A stretch of DNA of 64,000 bases. It comes from VRUE01 sp963732225. Lineage in GTDB: Bacteria; Actinomycetota; Thermoleophilia; Solirubrobacterales; 70-9. The position numbers and the translations under genes are program-made. The notes under the pieces were generated by a model. The model saw only the letters and a program-made list of their open reading frames with translations, did no database searches and was not told where the DNA came from. Positions 16,969-29,405 of the stretch are shown here, in pieces (the first letter of the stretch is position 1; each line of letters opens with the position of its first letter). Where the stretch lies: positions 1 to 64,000 of the forward strand of contig CAVSYR010000001.1 in assembly GCA_963732225.1 (NCBI GenBank), in the 5' to 3' direction.

Positions 16969-17444
16969 GCCTCGTCGAGCTTCTCGCCGTCGAAGTAGCC
17001 AACCCCGTCGTCACGCTTGAAGAAGGCCCGCAGTCCGCCGCCCCGCGGCAGCCTCTCGCCGACGCCGATCTTGTCCGAATCGGGGTAGACGACCACGTCG
17101 GGGCGACCGTGACTCGACACCGCCAGGAAGGTCGCCGGCTCCTCGCTGCGATTGATGATCTGGTGCGCCCCCTCCTCGCCGAGCGGGAAGCGAAGCGCCT
17201 CTCCCTGCTCGAGCTCGCGGACGCCCTCGGGCGTCCGTAGGGTCGGCCGGCCGGAGAGGACGATCACCAGCTCCTCGTCGGCGTAGTGGAAGTGGTACGG
17301 GTAGGCGGCCTCTCCAGCCGGCAGCTCCCAGAGGCTGCAGCCGATCAGCTCAGTACCGAGCTCGTAGCCGATCCGGGCTCGGCGCCCGCGAAACCCCTCG
17401 GGCCTCTCCCCCTGCTCGAACGTCGGCCTGTAGACGTTCGGCAC
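16965..17444 (-). CDS. cupin-domain protein
   Basis: A 159-residue single-domain cupin. The first metal motif is PYHFHYADEELVIVLSG (His-x-His and Glu). The second region, LGEEGAHQIINRSEEPATFLAV, keeps the second-motif His. The C-terminal 40 residues (DVVVYPDSDKIGVG) resemble a common actinobacterial cupin subfamily of unknown substrate. It converges on the cupredoxin gene, and the two stops overlap within CTAG. It lies 15 bases downstream of ahcY on the same strand and may be co-transcribed with it. Confidence 0.85.
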   Translation of the reverse strand: MPNVYRPTFEQGERPEGFRGRRARIGYELGTELIGCSLWELPAGEAAYPYHFHYADEELVIVLSGRPTLRTPEGVRELEQGEALRFPLGEEGAHQIINRSEEPATFLAVSSHGRPDVVVYPDSDKIGVGERLPRGGGLRAFFKRDDGVGYFDGEKLDEA

Positions 17445-17459
17445 CCAGAAACCCCGCGC

Positions 17460-18884
<1,425 letters not shown>

Positions 18885-19012
18885 CGGCTGGGCGTCTCCT
18901 GATCAGTTGGTTGCCAAGCCATGGTACGCAAAGGGAGTGGTTCCAGCCGCGCCGAAGCGGAGACCGGCCGCCCCCACGGTTGCGGGAGACGACCGGCCTG
19001 GAGACGTCCTTA

Positions 19013-20035
19013 CTAACTGACCGCGGGCTTCTTGCCGACCGTCAGGTTCACTTTGGAATGCGAGGCCAGCACCTTGCCCGGCTTGGCGCTCTGCTTCAGC
19101 ACCTTGCCCGCCTTCTTCGGCTTGCTCACGACGCGCGTAACCTTGCCGGCCTTGCAGTCCGCCCGGCCCAGGATCCGCTTGGCGTCTTTGAGCTTCTTGC
19201 CCTTGAGCTTGGGGACGACGCAGCCTTCGTAGAAGAAGCGATCGGCCTTGGTCGTGGCGCTGGTGCCGGCGATCGTGGTTGCCGTCACATCGACTCCGAC
19301 GACTTTGGCGCTGGGCGGCGCGACTGCGGTGATCTTGGTTTCCGATTCGGCCTTGAAGCTCGTCGCGGGAAGGTCACCGAATTTGACCGCGCTGGTCGAG
19401 GCGAGGTCGGTGCCGGTGATCGTCACCGTGGTGCCGCCAGCAACTGGGCCGAAGTCCGGCGCGATCGAGCTGATCACTGGCGTCGGCTGGACTTCAGCGC
19501 TGAGCTCGACCTCTTCGCCGGCGTTCGAGCCGCTCGGCGCAACAGTTGCACCGTCAAACGGCGGCGGGAAAATGAACCCGAAGCTGGCACCGGGGGCTTT
19601 GGCGACGTCGATTTTGTCGGTGACGTTGGTCGGGTCGACGCCGATCAGGTCGCCAGCCTGGACCGGCAGGTTGGCGGTGAAGGTCTGCAGACCGGTACCC
19701 GAGGGGGTCACCGGGTTGCTGGTACCCGCCGCCATGTAGCCGCCGGAGCCGTTGGGACGCAGCACCCTGAGGAAGAAGGGGCCGCCCACCGGGTTCTGCA
19801 TGCGCCAGCGCACGATCGCGCCGCTCACCGGCGAGGTCAGATTCGCGCCTTTCTCCGGCAACGCCGTGTTGAAGAAGGTCTCGACCGATTTGAATTCGGT
19901 CGCTGTTGCCCCGGGCGGCAGCACGCTGCCTACCGTGACCGTCGACGCCTGCGCACCCGTTGCCACCAGCAGCGCCCCGATACTCGCGACGACGGCGATG
20001 AAACCGAGTCGCCCCAACATCCCCTGCCTAATCAT
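19013..20035 (-). CDS. secreted IPT/TIG and PASTA domain protein
   Basis: The start chosen is ATG 20035, preceded by AAGGAGG. A signal peptide follows (MIRQGMLGRLGFIAVVASI to GAQAS). The 340-residue product has an N-terminal beta-sandwich region (about 30-200), an IPT/TIG immunoglobulin-like domain (PVISSIAPDFGPVAGGTTVT) and a C-terminal PASTA domain (CVVPKLKGKKLKDAKRIL to SKVNLTVGKK). PASTA domains bind peptidoglycan-like ligands, so cell-wall attachment is likely. Such TIG-PASTA proteins are frequent in Thermoleophilia. It is divergent from the channel gene at 20186. Confidence 0.85.
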   Translation of the reverse strand: MIRQGMLGRLGFIAVVASIGALLVATGAQASTVTVGSVLPPGATATEFKSVETFFNTALPEKGANLTSPVSGAIVRWRMQNPVGGPFFLRVLRPNGSGGYMAAGTSNPVTPSGTGLQTFTANLPVQAGDLIGVDPTNVTDKIDVAKAPGASFGFIFPPPFDGATVAPSGSNAGEEVELSAEVQPTPVISSIAPDFGPVAGGTTVTITGTDLASTSAVKFGDLPATSFKAESETKITAVAPPSAKVVGVDVTATTIAGTSATTKADRFFYEGCVVPKLKGKKLKDAKRILGRADCKAGKVTRVVSKPKKAGKVLKQSAKPGKVLASHSKVNLTVGKKPAVS

Positions 20036-20185
20036 CCTGCCTCCTTGGATTGGTGCCCGGAGCCCTTGCGGCCGTCGCGGGCATTCGGGGGTCTCAAAAC
20101 CGACCAGTCTTTGAATGTTGCGGCGGGGGTCGACACTCAGGCGTGTGAGGTAGGCACACAGCCCTTCGCGTCGAAGTTCACGCGG

Positions 20186-20985
20186 ATGGCGGAGGCAACG
20201 GAGAAAATCGTCAACTACGCGCCGGGAATGGATCAGCGCAGCACCCGCGTGGCAGAAGTCCTCAACACGCCGATGCTGATCGCCGCGGCGCTGACCCTGC
20301 CGATGGTGGCGATCAGCGAGTCGCATCCCGGCGGTGTCCTGGAGGACGTCGCCCACATCCTCAACTGGGTCACCTGGTTCGCCTTCCTGGTCGAGCTGGT
20401 GGTGATGCTGGCGGTCGTCCCCAACCGCCGGCTCTGGCTGCGCCACCACCCGCTCGACCCCTTTCTCGTCATCTTCACCCCGCCGATCCTGCCGGCCGGC
20501 CTGCAGAGCCTGCGCGTGCTGCGGCTGCTGCGCTTGACCAGGCTGCTGCGCTTGGCGCAGCTCTCGCGCGAGGTCTTCTCGCTGCAGGGACTGCACTACG
20601 CGATGTTCCTCGCCTTCCTCACCGTGATCGGAGGCGGTGCCCTCTTCGTCGCCTTCGAGAAGCACTCCCAGCATCTCAACGACTGGCAGGGGATCTACTG
20701 GGCGGTGACGACGATGACCACGCTCGGTTCCAGCATCTACCCGACCACGACCGGCGGCGAAATCGTCTCGGTCGCGATCCTGATCATCGGCATCGGCTTC
20801 GTCGCCCTGCTCACCGGCGCCTTCGCCCAGCGCTTCCTCAGCCCCGAAATCGTCGAGGTCGAGGAAGAGTTGGCGGCCGAGCAGGTCAGCGCCGAGGCGC
20901 TCGCCCTGCGCGAGTTGAAGAGCGTGCAGGAACAGCTGCAGTCGCTCGAGATCGCGGTCCAGCGATTGGTCGACGAGCGCAGCGG

Positions 20986-20989
<4 letters not shown>
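20186..20989 (+). CDS. voltage-gated ion channel-like protein with atypical pore
   Basis: A 267-residue membrane protein arranged like a six-helix K+ channel. Early helices lie in TPMLIAAALTLPMVAI and TWFAFLVELVVMLAVV. An S4-like helix has regularly spaced arginines (LRVLRLLRLTRLLRLAQL). S5 is YAMFLAFLTVIGGGALF. A pore loop and S6 (VSVAILIIGIGFVALLTGAFA) follow, then a coiled-coil C-terminus. The pore loop reads TMTTLGSSIYP where K+ channels have T-V-G-Y-G-D, so selectivity is unclear. The ATG at 20186 is preferred; a later Met (MDQRSTR) at 20228 is possible. The stop overlaps that of acs by 4 bases on the other strand. Confidence 0.8.
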
Positions 20990-22974
<1,985 letters not shown>

Positions 22975-22992
22975 TTACCGCTCCTCTCCTGC

Positions 22993-23646
22993 TCAGGGAC
23001 CCAGTGGCCGGACCGGTAGGACCGTCCGCCCGAAGGTCGAATTGACGACCGCCGCAAAAGATGCATACCAGGCAGCCGCTGCCGTCGCCAGGCCGAACCA
23101 GCCGCCGACTTCGACCATTCCTTCGTTGCCGCCCGAGTTGCCGATACCGAGCAGGAAGAAGGTGATCGCCAGCAGGAAGAAGACAGTCGCCACCGCAGCG
23201 TTGGTGCGCAGCGAGGCGACGAACATGTAGGTGGTGAAGATGCCCCAGGCGATCAGGTAGAGGCCGACCGCGTCACCGACGTGGGCGGCCGGCACCTCGC
23301 CGGCGAAGAAGGTGACAAAGGCCCAGAAGGAGATCCAGAAGGCCCCGAACGAGGTGAAGGCGACCGCGCCGAAGGTGTTGCCGGTGCGGAACTCCCACAT
23401 CCCGGCGAGGATCTGGGCGACGCCGCCATAGGCAAGGGCCAAGCCGAGCACCACCGGCTCACCCGCTTTGTTGACCAAGTCGGCGTTGAACATGCTGAGC
23501 ACGAAGGTGGTCAGGGCGAAGGCGGCGAGGCCGAGTGGCGCCGGGTCGGCAGGCGTCCAGCCCTCGCGTACTTGGGTCGCGCCAACAGGCTGCTGACCTC
23601 CGTTTCCGACCGCCGACTCGTGGGCACGGATCGATGCTGACTCCAT
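22993..23646 (-). CDS. satP: acetate uptake transporter (GPR1/FUN34/YaaH, SatP-like)
   Basis: The start chosen is ATG 23646, with AAGGAGAG upstream. The 217-residue product has six membrane helices and the family signature just before helix 1 (DPAPLGLAAFALTTF, usually NPAPLGL). Further conserved parts are YGGVAQILAGMWEFRTGNTFGA and SFGAFWISFWAF. Members take up acetate or succinate with protons. The placement directly upstream of acs supports acetate as substrate. The symbol is given by similarity to E. coli SatP. Confidence 0.9.
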   Translation of the reverse strand: MESASIRAHESAVGNGGQQPVGATQVREGWTPADPAPLGLAAFALTTFVLSMFNADLVNKAGEPVVLGLALAYGGVAQILAGMWEFRTGNTFGAVAFTSFGAFWISFWAFVTFFAGEVPAAHVGDAVGLYLIAWGIFTTYMFVASLRTNAAVATVFFLLAITFFLLGIGNSGGNEGMVEVGGWFGLATAAAAWYASFAAVVNSTFGRTVLPVRPLGP

Positions 23647-23752
23647 GATCTCTCCTTCGATCGCCCGCTCCGACCGGGCCTGTCCCGCCCGGGACACGGG
23701 AACTGCGCTGATCCCTTTAGTACCCGGTTTGCCGCGCCGCTACCCTGATCCG

Positions 23753-25117
23753 GTGCTCTTCCGCCAGATAATTCACGAGGATCTCGGCTGCGCCTCCTAC
23801 CTGGTTGGCGACACCGCCTCCGGCGTCGCCGCCGTGGTCGACCCGCAGTGGGACATCGACCCCTACCTCCACCTCGCCCGCCTGCATGGGGTGCGGGTCG
23901 AGCACGTGCTGGAGACCCACAACCACGCCGATCACGTCTCCGGCCACGGCCGCCTGGCGCGGGCGACCGGGGCGACGATTCACGTCCACGAGCTGGCCGA
24001 GGCGACCTACCCGCACGAGGCCTTCGCCGACGGCTGGACGCTGCCGCTGGGAGAAGGCGCGAGCATCGAGGCGATCCACACCCCCGGCCACCGGCCCGAG
24101 CACACCTCCTTCCTGCTGCGCGACGCCGGCCGCGGTGACGACCCCTGGGCGGTACTGAGCGGCGACTGCCTCTTCGTCGGCGACGTCGCCCGTCCCGACC
24201 TCGCGGTCGAGCCGCGCGAGGGCGCCGCCGACATCTTCCGCTCCCTGCACGGGCGGCTGCTGGCGCTGCCCGAGGAGACCGAGGTCTGGCCGGGCCATCT
24301 CGGCGGCTCGCTCTGCGGCAGCGCCGGGATCGACCTGAAGACCTGCTCGACGATCGGCTTCGAGCGCCGCCACAACCGCGCCCTGCGCTTCGAAAGCGAG
24401 GAGGAATTCGTTGCCGACGCGGTGGCGACGATCGGCAGCAAGCCGCCCAACGTCGGCCACATCGTCGCGCTCAACCGGGGGCCGCTGGTCGAATCGATCT
24501 CGGCGCCGACGCAACTGACCCCGCACGGCTTCGAGGCGGCGATCGCCGCCGGCGCGATCGCGGTCGACTCGCGCACCAACGAGCAGTTCGACGAGGCCCA
24601 CATCCCCGGCGCGATCAGCGCCTCCGGCTACGACACCGGCTTCGCCACCAAGGTCGCCGAGATGGTGCCGGTCGACGCCGAGCTGCTCGTCGTCGCCGCC
24701 TCCGACGGCAACGAGCTCGAGGCGGCCGAGCTGCTGGCCGCGGTCGGCCTGCGCGTACGCGGCTTCCTCGGCGGCGGCATGACCGCCTGGCGTGCCGAGG
24801 ACCGGCCCGTGGAGCGGATCGAGGCGATCGACCTGGCCGAGCTCGCCCGCCGCCTCGCGAGCGAGGACGGGCCGCAGGTGCTCGACGTGCGGGGCGCGGC
24901 CGAGTGGGCCGAAGGCCACGTCCCCGGCTCGATCCACATCCCCTTCGCCCAGCTACAAGCGCGCCTCGACGAGCTGCCGCGCGAGCAACCAATCGCGACG
25001 ATCTGCAAGGCCGGCAAGCGCAGCGGCCTAGCCGCCTCGATCCTCCAACGCGAAGGCTTCGCGGGCGTGATCCACGTCAGCCGCGGCAACGCCGCAACCT
25101 GGGGCCGACGGGCCTGA
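23753..25117 (+). CDS. MBL-fold persulfide dioxygenase-like protein with two rhodanese domains
   Basis: The GTG at 23753 starts the conserved N-terminus (VLFRQIIHEDLGCASYLV); a start at 23645 would add 36 residues of poor character. Residues 1-240 are an ETHE1-like metallo-beta-lactamase domain with metal motif THNHADHVSGH, then TPGHRPEHTSFLL and SGDCLFVGDVARPDL. Two rhodanese domains follow. The first lacks the catalytic Cys (LLVVAASDGNE) and the second keeps it (IATICKAGKRSG). The likely role is sulfane-sulfur or persulfide oxidation and transfer in the cytoplasm. Confidence 0.9.
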   Translation: MLFRQIIHEDLGCASYLVGDTASGVAAVVDPQWDIDPYLHLARLHGVRVEHVLETHNHADHVSGHGRLARATGATIHVHELAEATYPHEAFADGWTLPLGEGASIEAIHTPGHRPEHTSFLLRDAGRGDDPWAVLSGDCLFVGDVARPDLAVEPREGAADIFRSLHGRLLALPEETEVWPGHLGGSLCGSAGIDLKTCSTIGFERRHNRALRFESEEEFVADAVATIGSKPPNVGHIVALNRGPLVESISAPTQLTPHGFEAAIAAGAIAVDSRTNEQFDEAHIPGAISASGYDTGFATKVAEMVPVDAELLVVAASDGNELEAAELLAAVGLRVRGFLGGGMTAWRAEDRPVERIEAIDLAELARRLASEDGPQVLDVRGAAEWAEGHVPGSIHIPFAQLQARLDELPREQPIATICKAGKRSGLAASILQREGFAGVIHVSRGNAATWGRRA

Positions 25118-25157
25118 AAACCGCCTATATCTCGACTTTAAGTCCCGTCGGCGCGAG

Positions 25158-26378
25158 CTAGTACCCGGGCGGGTGGCGGGCGACGAAGCCTTCGGGTGAG
25201 TCGACTGGCGACGAGTGCCAGCGGGGGCCGGGGCCACCGACGGTGTCGAAGGCGAGGCCGGCGATGATCATCCAGGCGTGTTCGGCGTTGGCGTAGACGG
25301 TGATCCACTTGCCGGGGCCCGGTTCACCCCAGGTCTCGAGGCCGGTCGAGTCGAGCGGGCTGGAGAGGAAGCCGCCGCCGTTGAGAGCGAAGCTGACCGC
25401 TCCGGAGCAGTCATAGCCCGAAGATTCGAAGGAGCCGTGGCCGCCGCCCCAGATGTAAGGGGTGGTGGCGATCGAGTTGGCGGCTTCGATCGCGGCGGCG
25501 ATCGCGGCCGGGGCCGCGCTAGGCACGCTGGCCTGGCTTTCGGAGATGAATTCGGCGCTCTCGCCGGCAGTCAACGGCGCCGGAGTACCCGTCACCGGGG
25601 CCGGCGCGCCGGTGGTGCTGGCGATCTGTTCGGAGATCGAGGCGAGGTTGTCGCTGAGCGCTTCTTCACGCGACTCGAGCGTTTCCATCGAGGCGCGGCG
25701 TTCGGCCTGGGCCGACTTCAGTTCGGCGAAGCGGGACTCGGCTTCTGCGCGGGCGGCGGCGACTTCCTTCTCCTTGGCCGCGATCGCGTCACGGGCAGCT
25801 TCGATCTGCGCCCGCACGGCGGTCATCCGCTTGACCGCGGCGCGCGCTTCGTCGCGCAGGCCCTTGACCCGGGAGGCGACCGAGTCGTCGTACTGCTGGA
25901 TCTGGTCGAGGTAGTCGGCGCGGGTGTTGACTTCCGACCAGCTGGCCGAGTCGAGCACGACGTTGAGCATGTCGGGGCTGCCCGACTCGTAGATCGAGAC
26001 CAGTCGTTGGCGCAGGACGTCGAGGGCGCGCTGTAGGCGAGCGCGAACCGCCGCCAGGTGGCGCTGGTCGGCTTCGAGTTTTTCCGTCGCCGCATCGAGT
26101 TCGTTCTGCTTTTCGGAGAGTTCGGCCTCGACCGCGGCCTGCTGCTGGCGCAGGTCGGAGACTTCGCCGATCATCGAGTCGATCGCCTTGTTCTGTTCGG
26201 CGATCGTCGCCGCCAGTGCGCTCTGGTCTTCGCGCACGTGGCTGAGCTTGCCCTGCGTGTCCTGGAGTTTTTCTTCCAGGTCCTTTGCCGGCGCCGAAGC
26301 GACCACGCAGAGCAGGACCAGGAGCAGTGCCGCGGGCAGCAGCAGCCGCAATGAGTTACCGCGAAGGAGAACGCGCAT
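25158..26378 (-). CDS. secreted coiled-coil peptidase of NlpC/P60 type
   Basis: A 406-residue protein with signal peptide (LRLLLPAALLLVLLCVVASA). A long coiled coil runs from about residue 35 to 250 (heptad-rich, EnvC/PcsB-like), then a linker rich in Ala/Pro/Thr. The C-terminal NlpC/P60-like domain has Cys in SSGYDCSGAVSFAL and His in NAEHAWMIIAG. Such proteins cleave peptidoglycan peptides, with the coiled coil regulating access. The domain is short and ends FVARHPPGY. The gene stands alone on the minus strand. Confidence 0.85.
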   Translation of the reverse strand: MRVLLRGNSLRLLLPAALLLVLLCVVASAPAKDLEEKLQDTQGKLSHVREDQSALAATIAEQNKAIDSMIGEVSDLRQQQAAVEAELSEKQNELDAATEKLEADQRHLAAVRARLQRALDVLRQRLVSIYESGSPDMLNVVLDSASWSEVNTRADYLDQIQQYDDSVASRVKGLRDEARAAVKRMTAVRAQIEAARDAIAAKEKEVAAARAEAESRFAELKSAQAERRASMETLESREEALSDNLASISEQIASTTGAPAPVTGTPAPLTAGESAEFISESQASVPSAAPAAIAAAIEAANSIATTPYIWGGGHGSFESSGYDCSGAVSFALNGGGFLSSPLDSTGLETWGEPGPGKWITVYANAEHAWMIIAGLAFDTVGGPGPRWHSSPVDSPEGFVARHPPGY

Positions 26379-26468
26379 CGGCGGAGGACGGTAGCGAAAC
26401 CCCCGCTCGATTGTTAGGAGTTGCTAATAACTTGCAACTTCCATTGCATATGCAGGAAAAATTGCTGA

Positions 26469-26575
26469 CATATCGGCGCCCTGGGCCGCCTGATCAAGCA
26501 GATCAAGGACGCAGGGAGCGTGGCGTGCTCCGCACGCGAGCGACCGAGGACGCCGATATGCGCTGATCAGGCGGC
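26469..26575. repeat. two crossing perfect inverted repeats (pseudoknot order)
   Basis: CATATCGGCG (26469-26478) is complementary to 26551-26560, and GCCGCCTGATCA (26485-26496) is complementary to 26564-26575. The order is A-B-A'-B', so the stems cross. Between them lies a further small hairpin, GCGTGC/GCACGC (26523-26537). The last arm abuts the stop codon of the SHOCT gene. Confidence 0.7.
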
Positions 26576-26968
26576 TTAGGCGAGGAGCTTGGCCTTCGCC
26601 TTGTCAAACTCCTCCTGGGACAGGGCGCCCTTGTCCTTGAGGTCGTTCAGCTTGTGCAGTTCGTCAGCCGGCGACGAAGCGTGCGCCTGTTCGCGGACGT
26701 AGGAATCGAAGTGCTGCTTTGCCTCGGCCTGCGCCTTGATCGTGCGGTCGCGCATGCCGCTGCCGCGGGCGATCAGGTAGATCAGCGCGGTGAGGAAGGG
26801 GATGAAGACCAGGAAGAGCACCCAGGCAGCCTTCACCCATCCGGAGGTTTCGTGGTCGCGGAAGAGGTCGCTGAGGATCGTGATCAGGATCCAGATCCAG
26901 ATAACGAAGAAGAAGACCTCGAATGCAACGAGGAGTGCTTCTCCGATGTTGATGTCGGCAAACGGCAA
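26576..26968 (-). CDS. PLDc_N / SHOCT domain membrane protein
   Basis: A 130-residue protein with two N-terminal membrane helices in the PLDc_N pattern (VIWIWILITILSDLFRD and GWVKAAWVLFLVFIPFLTAL, then ARGSGM). A soluble helix and a C-terminal SHOCT motif follow (ELHKLNDLKDKGALSQEEFD to KAKLLA). The combination is common in actinobacteria, often linked to envelope or phage-shock-like functions, but no activity is known. The gene ends exactly where the crossing inverted repeats begin. Confidence 0.88.
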   Translation of the reverse strand: MPFADINIGEALLVAFEVFFFVIWIWILITILSDLFRDHETSGWVKAAWVLFLVFIPFLTALIYLIARGSGMRDRTIKAQAEAKQHFDSYVREQAHASSPADELHKLNDLKDKGALSQEEFDKAKAKLLA

Positions 26969-27011
26969 GGTGAATCCTTTCGCTGATGGCTGGGACGCCA
27001 GCCAACTTACC

Positions 27012-27350
27012 TCAGCCGACGATGATCTTGCCGTGCATGAAGGGGTGAATTTCGCAGTGGTAGCTGAAGGTCCCCTTGTGTTCGAAGCGCACGGCGAACG
27101 AATCGCCCGGAGCGATCCGGCCGCTGTTGAAGCTCCCGGGGTCAGTCGCGGTGTGGGCGACGTCCGCCGAATTCGAGAAGACCATCCTGGTGCCCTTGGT
27201 GACTTCGAGGGTGTGAGGGTGGAACTTGAAGTGGTCGATGTCGACCGTCCTGGCCCTACTGGCCGTGGCTGAACCGGGAGCCGCGGCTGGCGCTGCCTGG
27301 GTGGCGATCAGGGCGGCGGCGAGGACAAGTGAGGCGACGATTCTCTTCAT
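27012..27350 (-). CDS. secreted cupredoxin (plastocyanin-like)
   Basis: A 112-residue protein with signal peptide (MKRIVASLVLAAALIATQA). It is a single cupredoxin domain: IDHFKFHPHTLEVTKGTRM, the first His ligand in DVAHTATDPGSF, and the C-terminal ligand loop YHCEIHPFMHGKIIV with Cys, His and Met. It should bind one type 1 copper and act as a small extracytoplasmic electron carrier. The gene lies between the SHOCT gene and the SpoU methyltransferase on the same strand with short gaps. Confidence 0.9.
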   Translation of the reverse strand: MKRIVASLVLAAALIATQAAPAAAPGSATASRARTVDIDHFKFHPHTLEVTKGTRMVFSNSADVAHTATDPGSFNSGRIAPGDSFAVRFEHKGTFSYHCEIHPFMHGKIIVG

Positions 27351-27383
27351 TGGCCCGATCTACGGAGCCGCGAGCGCCCTGGT

Positions 27384-28118
27384 TCAAAGTCGTTGTGAAA
27401 AAAGCACGGCGGAGACCGTGGTCGCCAGGTTGAGGCTGGATACCCCCTCGCGCATCGGGATCGACAGGCGGCCGTCGGCGCGCTCGAGCAGGGCCTCGCT
27501 GAGGCCATAGCGCTCGGTGCCGAAGGCGAGGATCGAGCGCGGGTCGAGCTCGCTCTCCCCCAGCCGCTCTCCCTCGGGATCGATCGCGATCAGGGGCCTG
27601 CCGTCGCCGGGCAGCGCCTCGATCCGCGCCACCGGCAGGGCGAAGTGCAGGCCGGCGGCGCCACGCAGCGCCTCTGGATGCCAGGGATCGTTGCTACCGG
27701 TGGTGAGGACGGCCGCGGCATCAGCGGCGGCGGCCACCCGCACGCAGGCCCCCATATTGCCCATCGTGCGCGGGTCCTCGAGCAGCACGACCGGCGCTGG
27801 ACGCTCCGCCGCAAGAACGGCGGCGACGTCGACGGTGGGACGGCGGGCGATCGCGACGACCCCGGTGCGGGGGGCGTGGGGCACGAGTTGGGCCAGGAGC
27901 TCGGCATCCACCAGCGCGGTTCGCTCGGCCAGCGAGCCAGCGAGGTCAGGTGCGAGGTCGGTCGCCAGCCGGTCCAGCTCATCGGGTTCCAGGGCAACCG
28001 CCTCGATCACGTCGGCGCCAAAGCGCAGGGCGTGCTTGAGCGCGTGAAAGCCCTCGAGCAAGGCCAGGCCCGGGGCACGGCGGGCGGCGCGGAAGCGCTG
28101 GACGACGGGGTCGCTCAC
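27384..28118 (-). CDS. TrmH/SpoU family RNA 2'-O-methyltransferase
   Basis: The start chosen is GTG 28118 (VSDPVVQRFRAARR), where the family N-terminus begins. The 244-residue product has an N-terminal substrate-binding region (LLEGFHALKHAL) and the three SpoU knot motifs: VVLLEDPRTMGNMGACVRVA, ILAFGTERYGLSEALL and IPMREGVSSLNLATTVSAVL. It methylates a ribose in rRNA or tRNA using SAM; the exact target cannot be read from sequence. It lies 19 bases downstream of the FAD oxidoreductase gene. Confidence 0.9.
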   Translation of the reverse strand: MSDPVVQRFRAARRAPGLALLEGFHALKHALRFGADVIEAVALEPDELDRLATDLAPDLAGSLAERTALVDAELLAQLVPHAPRTGVVAIARRPTVDVAAVLAAERPAPVVLLEDPRTMGNMGACVRVAAAADAAAVLTTGSNDPWHPEALRGAAGLHFALPVARIEALPGDGRPLIAIDPEGERLGESELDPRSILAFGTERYGLSEALLERADGRLSIPMREGVSSLNLATTVSAVLFSQRL

Positions 28119-28137
28119 CGCCCCATCATGCCGGGAT

Positions 28138-29325
28138 TCAGATGCGCTGAGGCGCCTCGGCGGCGGCGTGCGGCGCCGAGTGGGAACCGTTGCTGGCGAG
28201 GAGCGAGTCGACCAGGGGCGACAGGTAGCGGGCGGTGAGCCTGCCGTTGTGCAGGAGTTCCAGATGGCGCTGACTGGGACTGGAGGCCCTGTTGTCTCCG
28301 TTCCCGCCGCAGAGGTAACGGGGGCCCTGGGCGGTCCAGAGCACGGCCTGTATCTGCGGGCCCGCAGGGCGCGGCTTAACTCCGGCCCCGATCGCCGCGG
28401 CGATCGCTTCCGCCACCGTGTCGGCTTGCTGGGTGGAGAAAGCGCCCTGCTTGAAGAACAGGGAGCTGACGTCCCCGGCCGCGTAGGTTCGCTCCAGCCC
28501 GACCACACCGCCGTGCTCATCGACGGCGATGAACCCGTTCCCATCGTGCGGGATGCCGCCAATCCTCCTGCCCTCCAGGCGCGGCAGGGTGATCACCGCG
28601 TCCGCCTCGACGTCCGCGCCCGATCCGATGCGCAGGCGCCCGCCCGCGAAGGAGACCGGCCGGGCCCCGGCGATGACGTCGATGTGACGTTGCGCCAGCA
28701 GCGCGCTCGTCTGCTCGGCGGCGCGGGGCCCGAAGATCTCCAGGGGAGCCCCTTCCGGCGTCACCACCGTGATCCGGGTCCGATCGTTGGCGGTCTTGTC
28801 GAGCAGGTTGGAGGCGAACAGCGCCAGCTCATAAAGCGGCAGGACCCAGCTGTGCCCCGCCGGCATGGTCAGGACCAAGCGTTGCAGGCGACCCAAGCGC
28901 AGGTCCGCGATCAGGTCCCCCACCTGGCCTTCGTCGGCAACCCCCCAGTAAGTCACGGCACCGGGAACGGACCAGAGCATGCGCGCCCCGGTTGCGAGGA
29001 TCAGCTGGTCGTAGGGAAGGCGCTCACCGTCGCGACTGACGGCGATGCGCCGCTCAGGCTCGACGGCGGCGATCGCGCTTGGGTGAAGCGAGGCGCCGCA
29101 GAGCTCGCTGAGGCTGCGCAGGTCGTAGCGAAAGGCGCGAGTGGTCCCGTAGGGCTCACCGATCCCAAAGGGCCGGTAGGCGAACTCCCTGCTGGGGTCG
29201 TGCAGAGAGACGTCGACTCGATCGCCGGCAAGGTCCCGCAGGGCAAGGGCTGCCTCGAGGCCGGCGACACCCGCGCCCGCAACCAGGACCTTCTGCCTGT
29301 CGCCACGACGGCCACTTCCTGTCAT
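28138..29325 (-). CDS. FAD-dependent oxidoreductase, sulfide:quinone reductase-like
   Basis: A 395-residue flavoprotein. The N-terminal dinucleotide-binding motif is VLVAGAGVAGLEAALAL, followed by EFAYRPFGIGEPYG, the second ATG motif LILATGARMLW, and the FAD-binding YAAGDVSSLFFKQGAFSTQQ. This is the pattern of NDH-2/SQR-type proteins. The redox cysteines typical of sulfide:quinone reductases are not evident, so the substrate is open. The C-terminus (SNGSHSAPHAAAEAPQRI) is a poorly conserved tail. Confidence 0.85.
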   Translation of the reverse strand: MTGSGRRGDRQKVLVAGAGVAGLEAALALRDLAGDRVDVSLHDPSREFAYRPFGIGEPYGTTRAFRYDLRSLSELCGASLHPSAIAAVEPERRIAVSRDGERLPYDQLILATGARMLWSVPGAVTYWGVADEGQVGDLIADLRLGRLQRLVLTMPAGHSWVLPLYELALFASNLLDKTANDRTRITVVTPEGAPLEIFGPRAAEQTSALLAQRHIDVIAGARPVSFAGGRLRIGSGADVEADAVITLPRLEGRRIGGIPHDGNGFIAVDEHGGVVGLERTYAAGDVSSLFFKQGAFSTQQADTVAEAIAAAIGAGVKPRPAGPQIQAVLWTAQGPRYLCGGNGDNRASSPSQRHLELLHNGRLTARYLSPLVDSLLASNGSHSAPHAAAEAPQRI

Positions 29326-29405
29326 GCCTGGACCCTAGGGCTGCGGCGGCGACGCTCCATCCGCAGGAAGCCGTCGATCGATTGCGGCTTTTCCGCGGCC
29401 AGCGC

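Noticed and set aside
18885..19012. SAH riboswitch upstream of ahcY
   Set aside because: The conserved SAH aptamer core is not visible in the leader; only a GC-rich imperfect dyad is present.
18911..20185. Long forward open frame upstream of the channel gene
   Set aside because: It runs antisense through the IPT/PASTA gene and ahcY promoter region; the composition is Gly/Arg-rich and the channel has a proper ATG at 20186.
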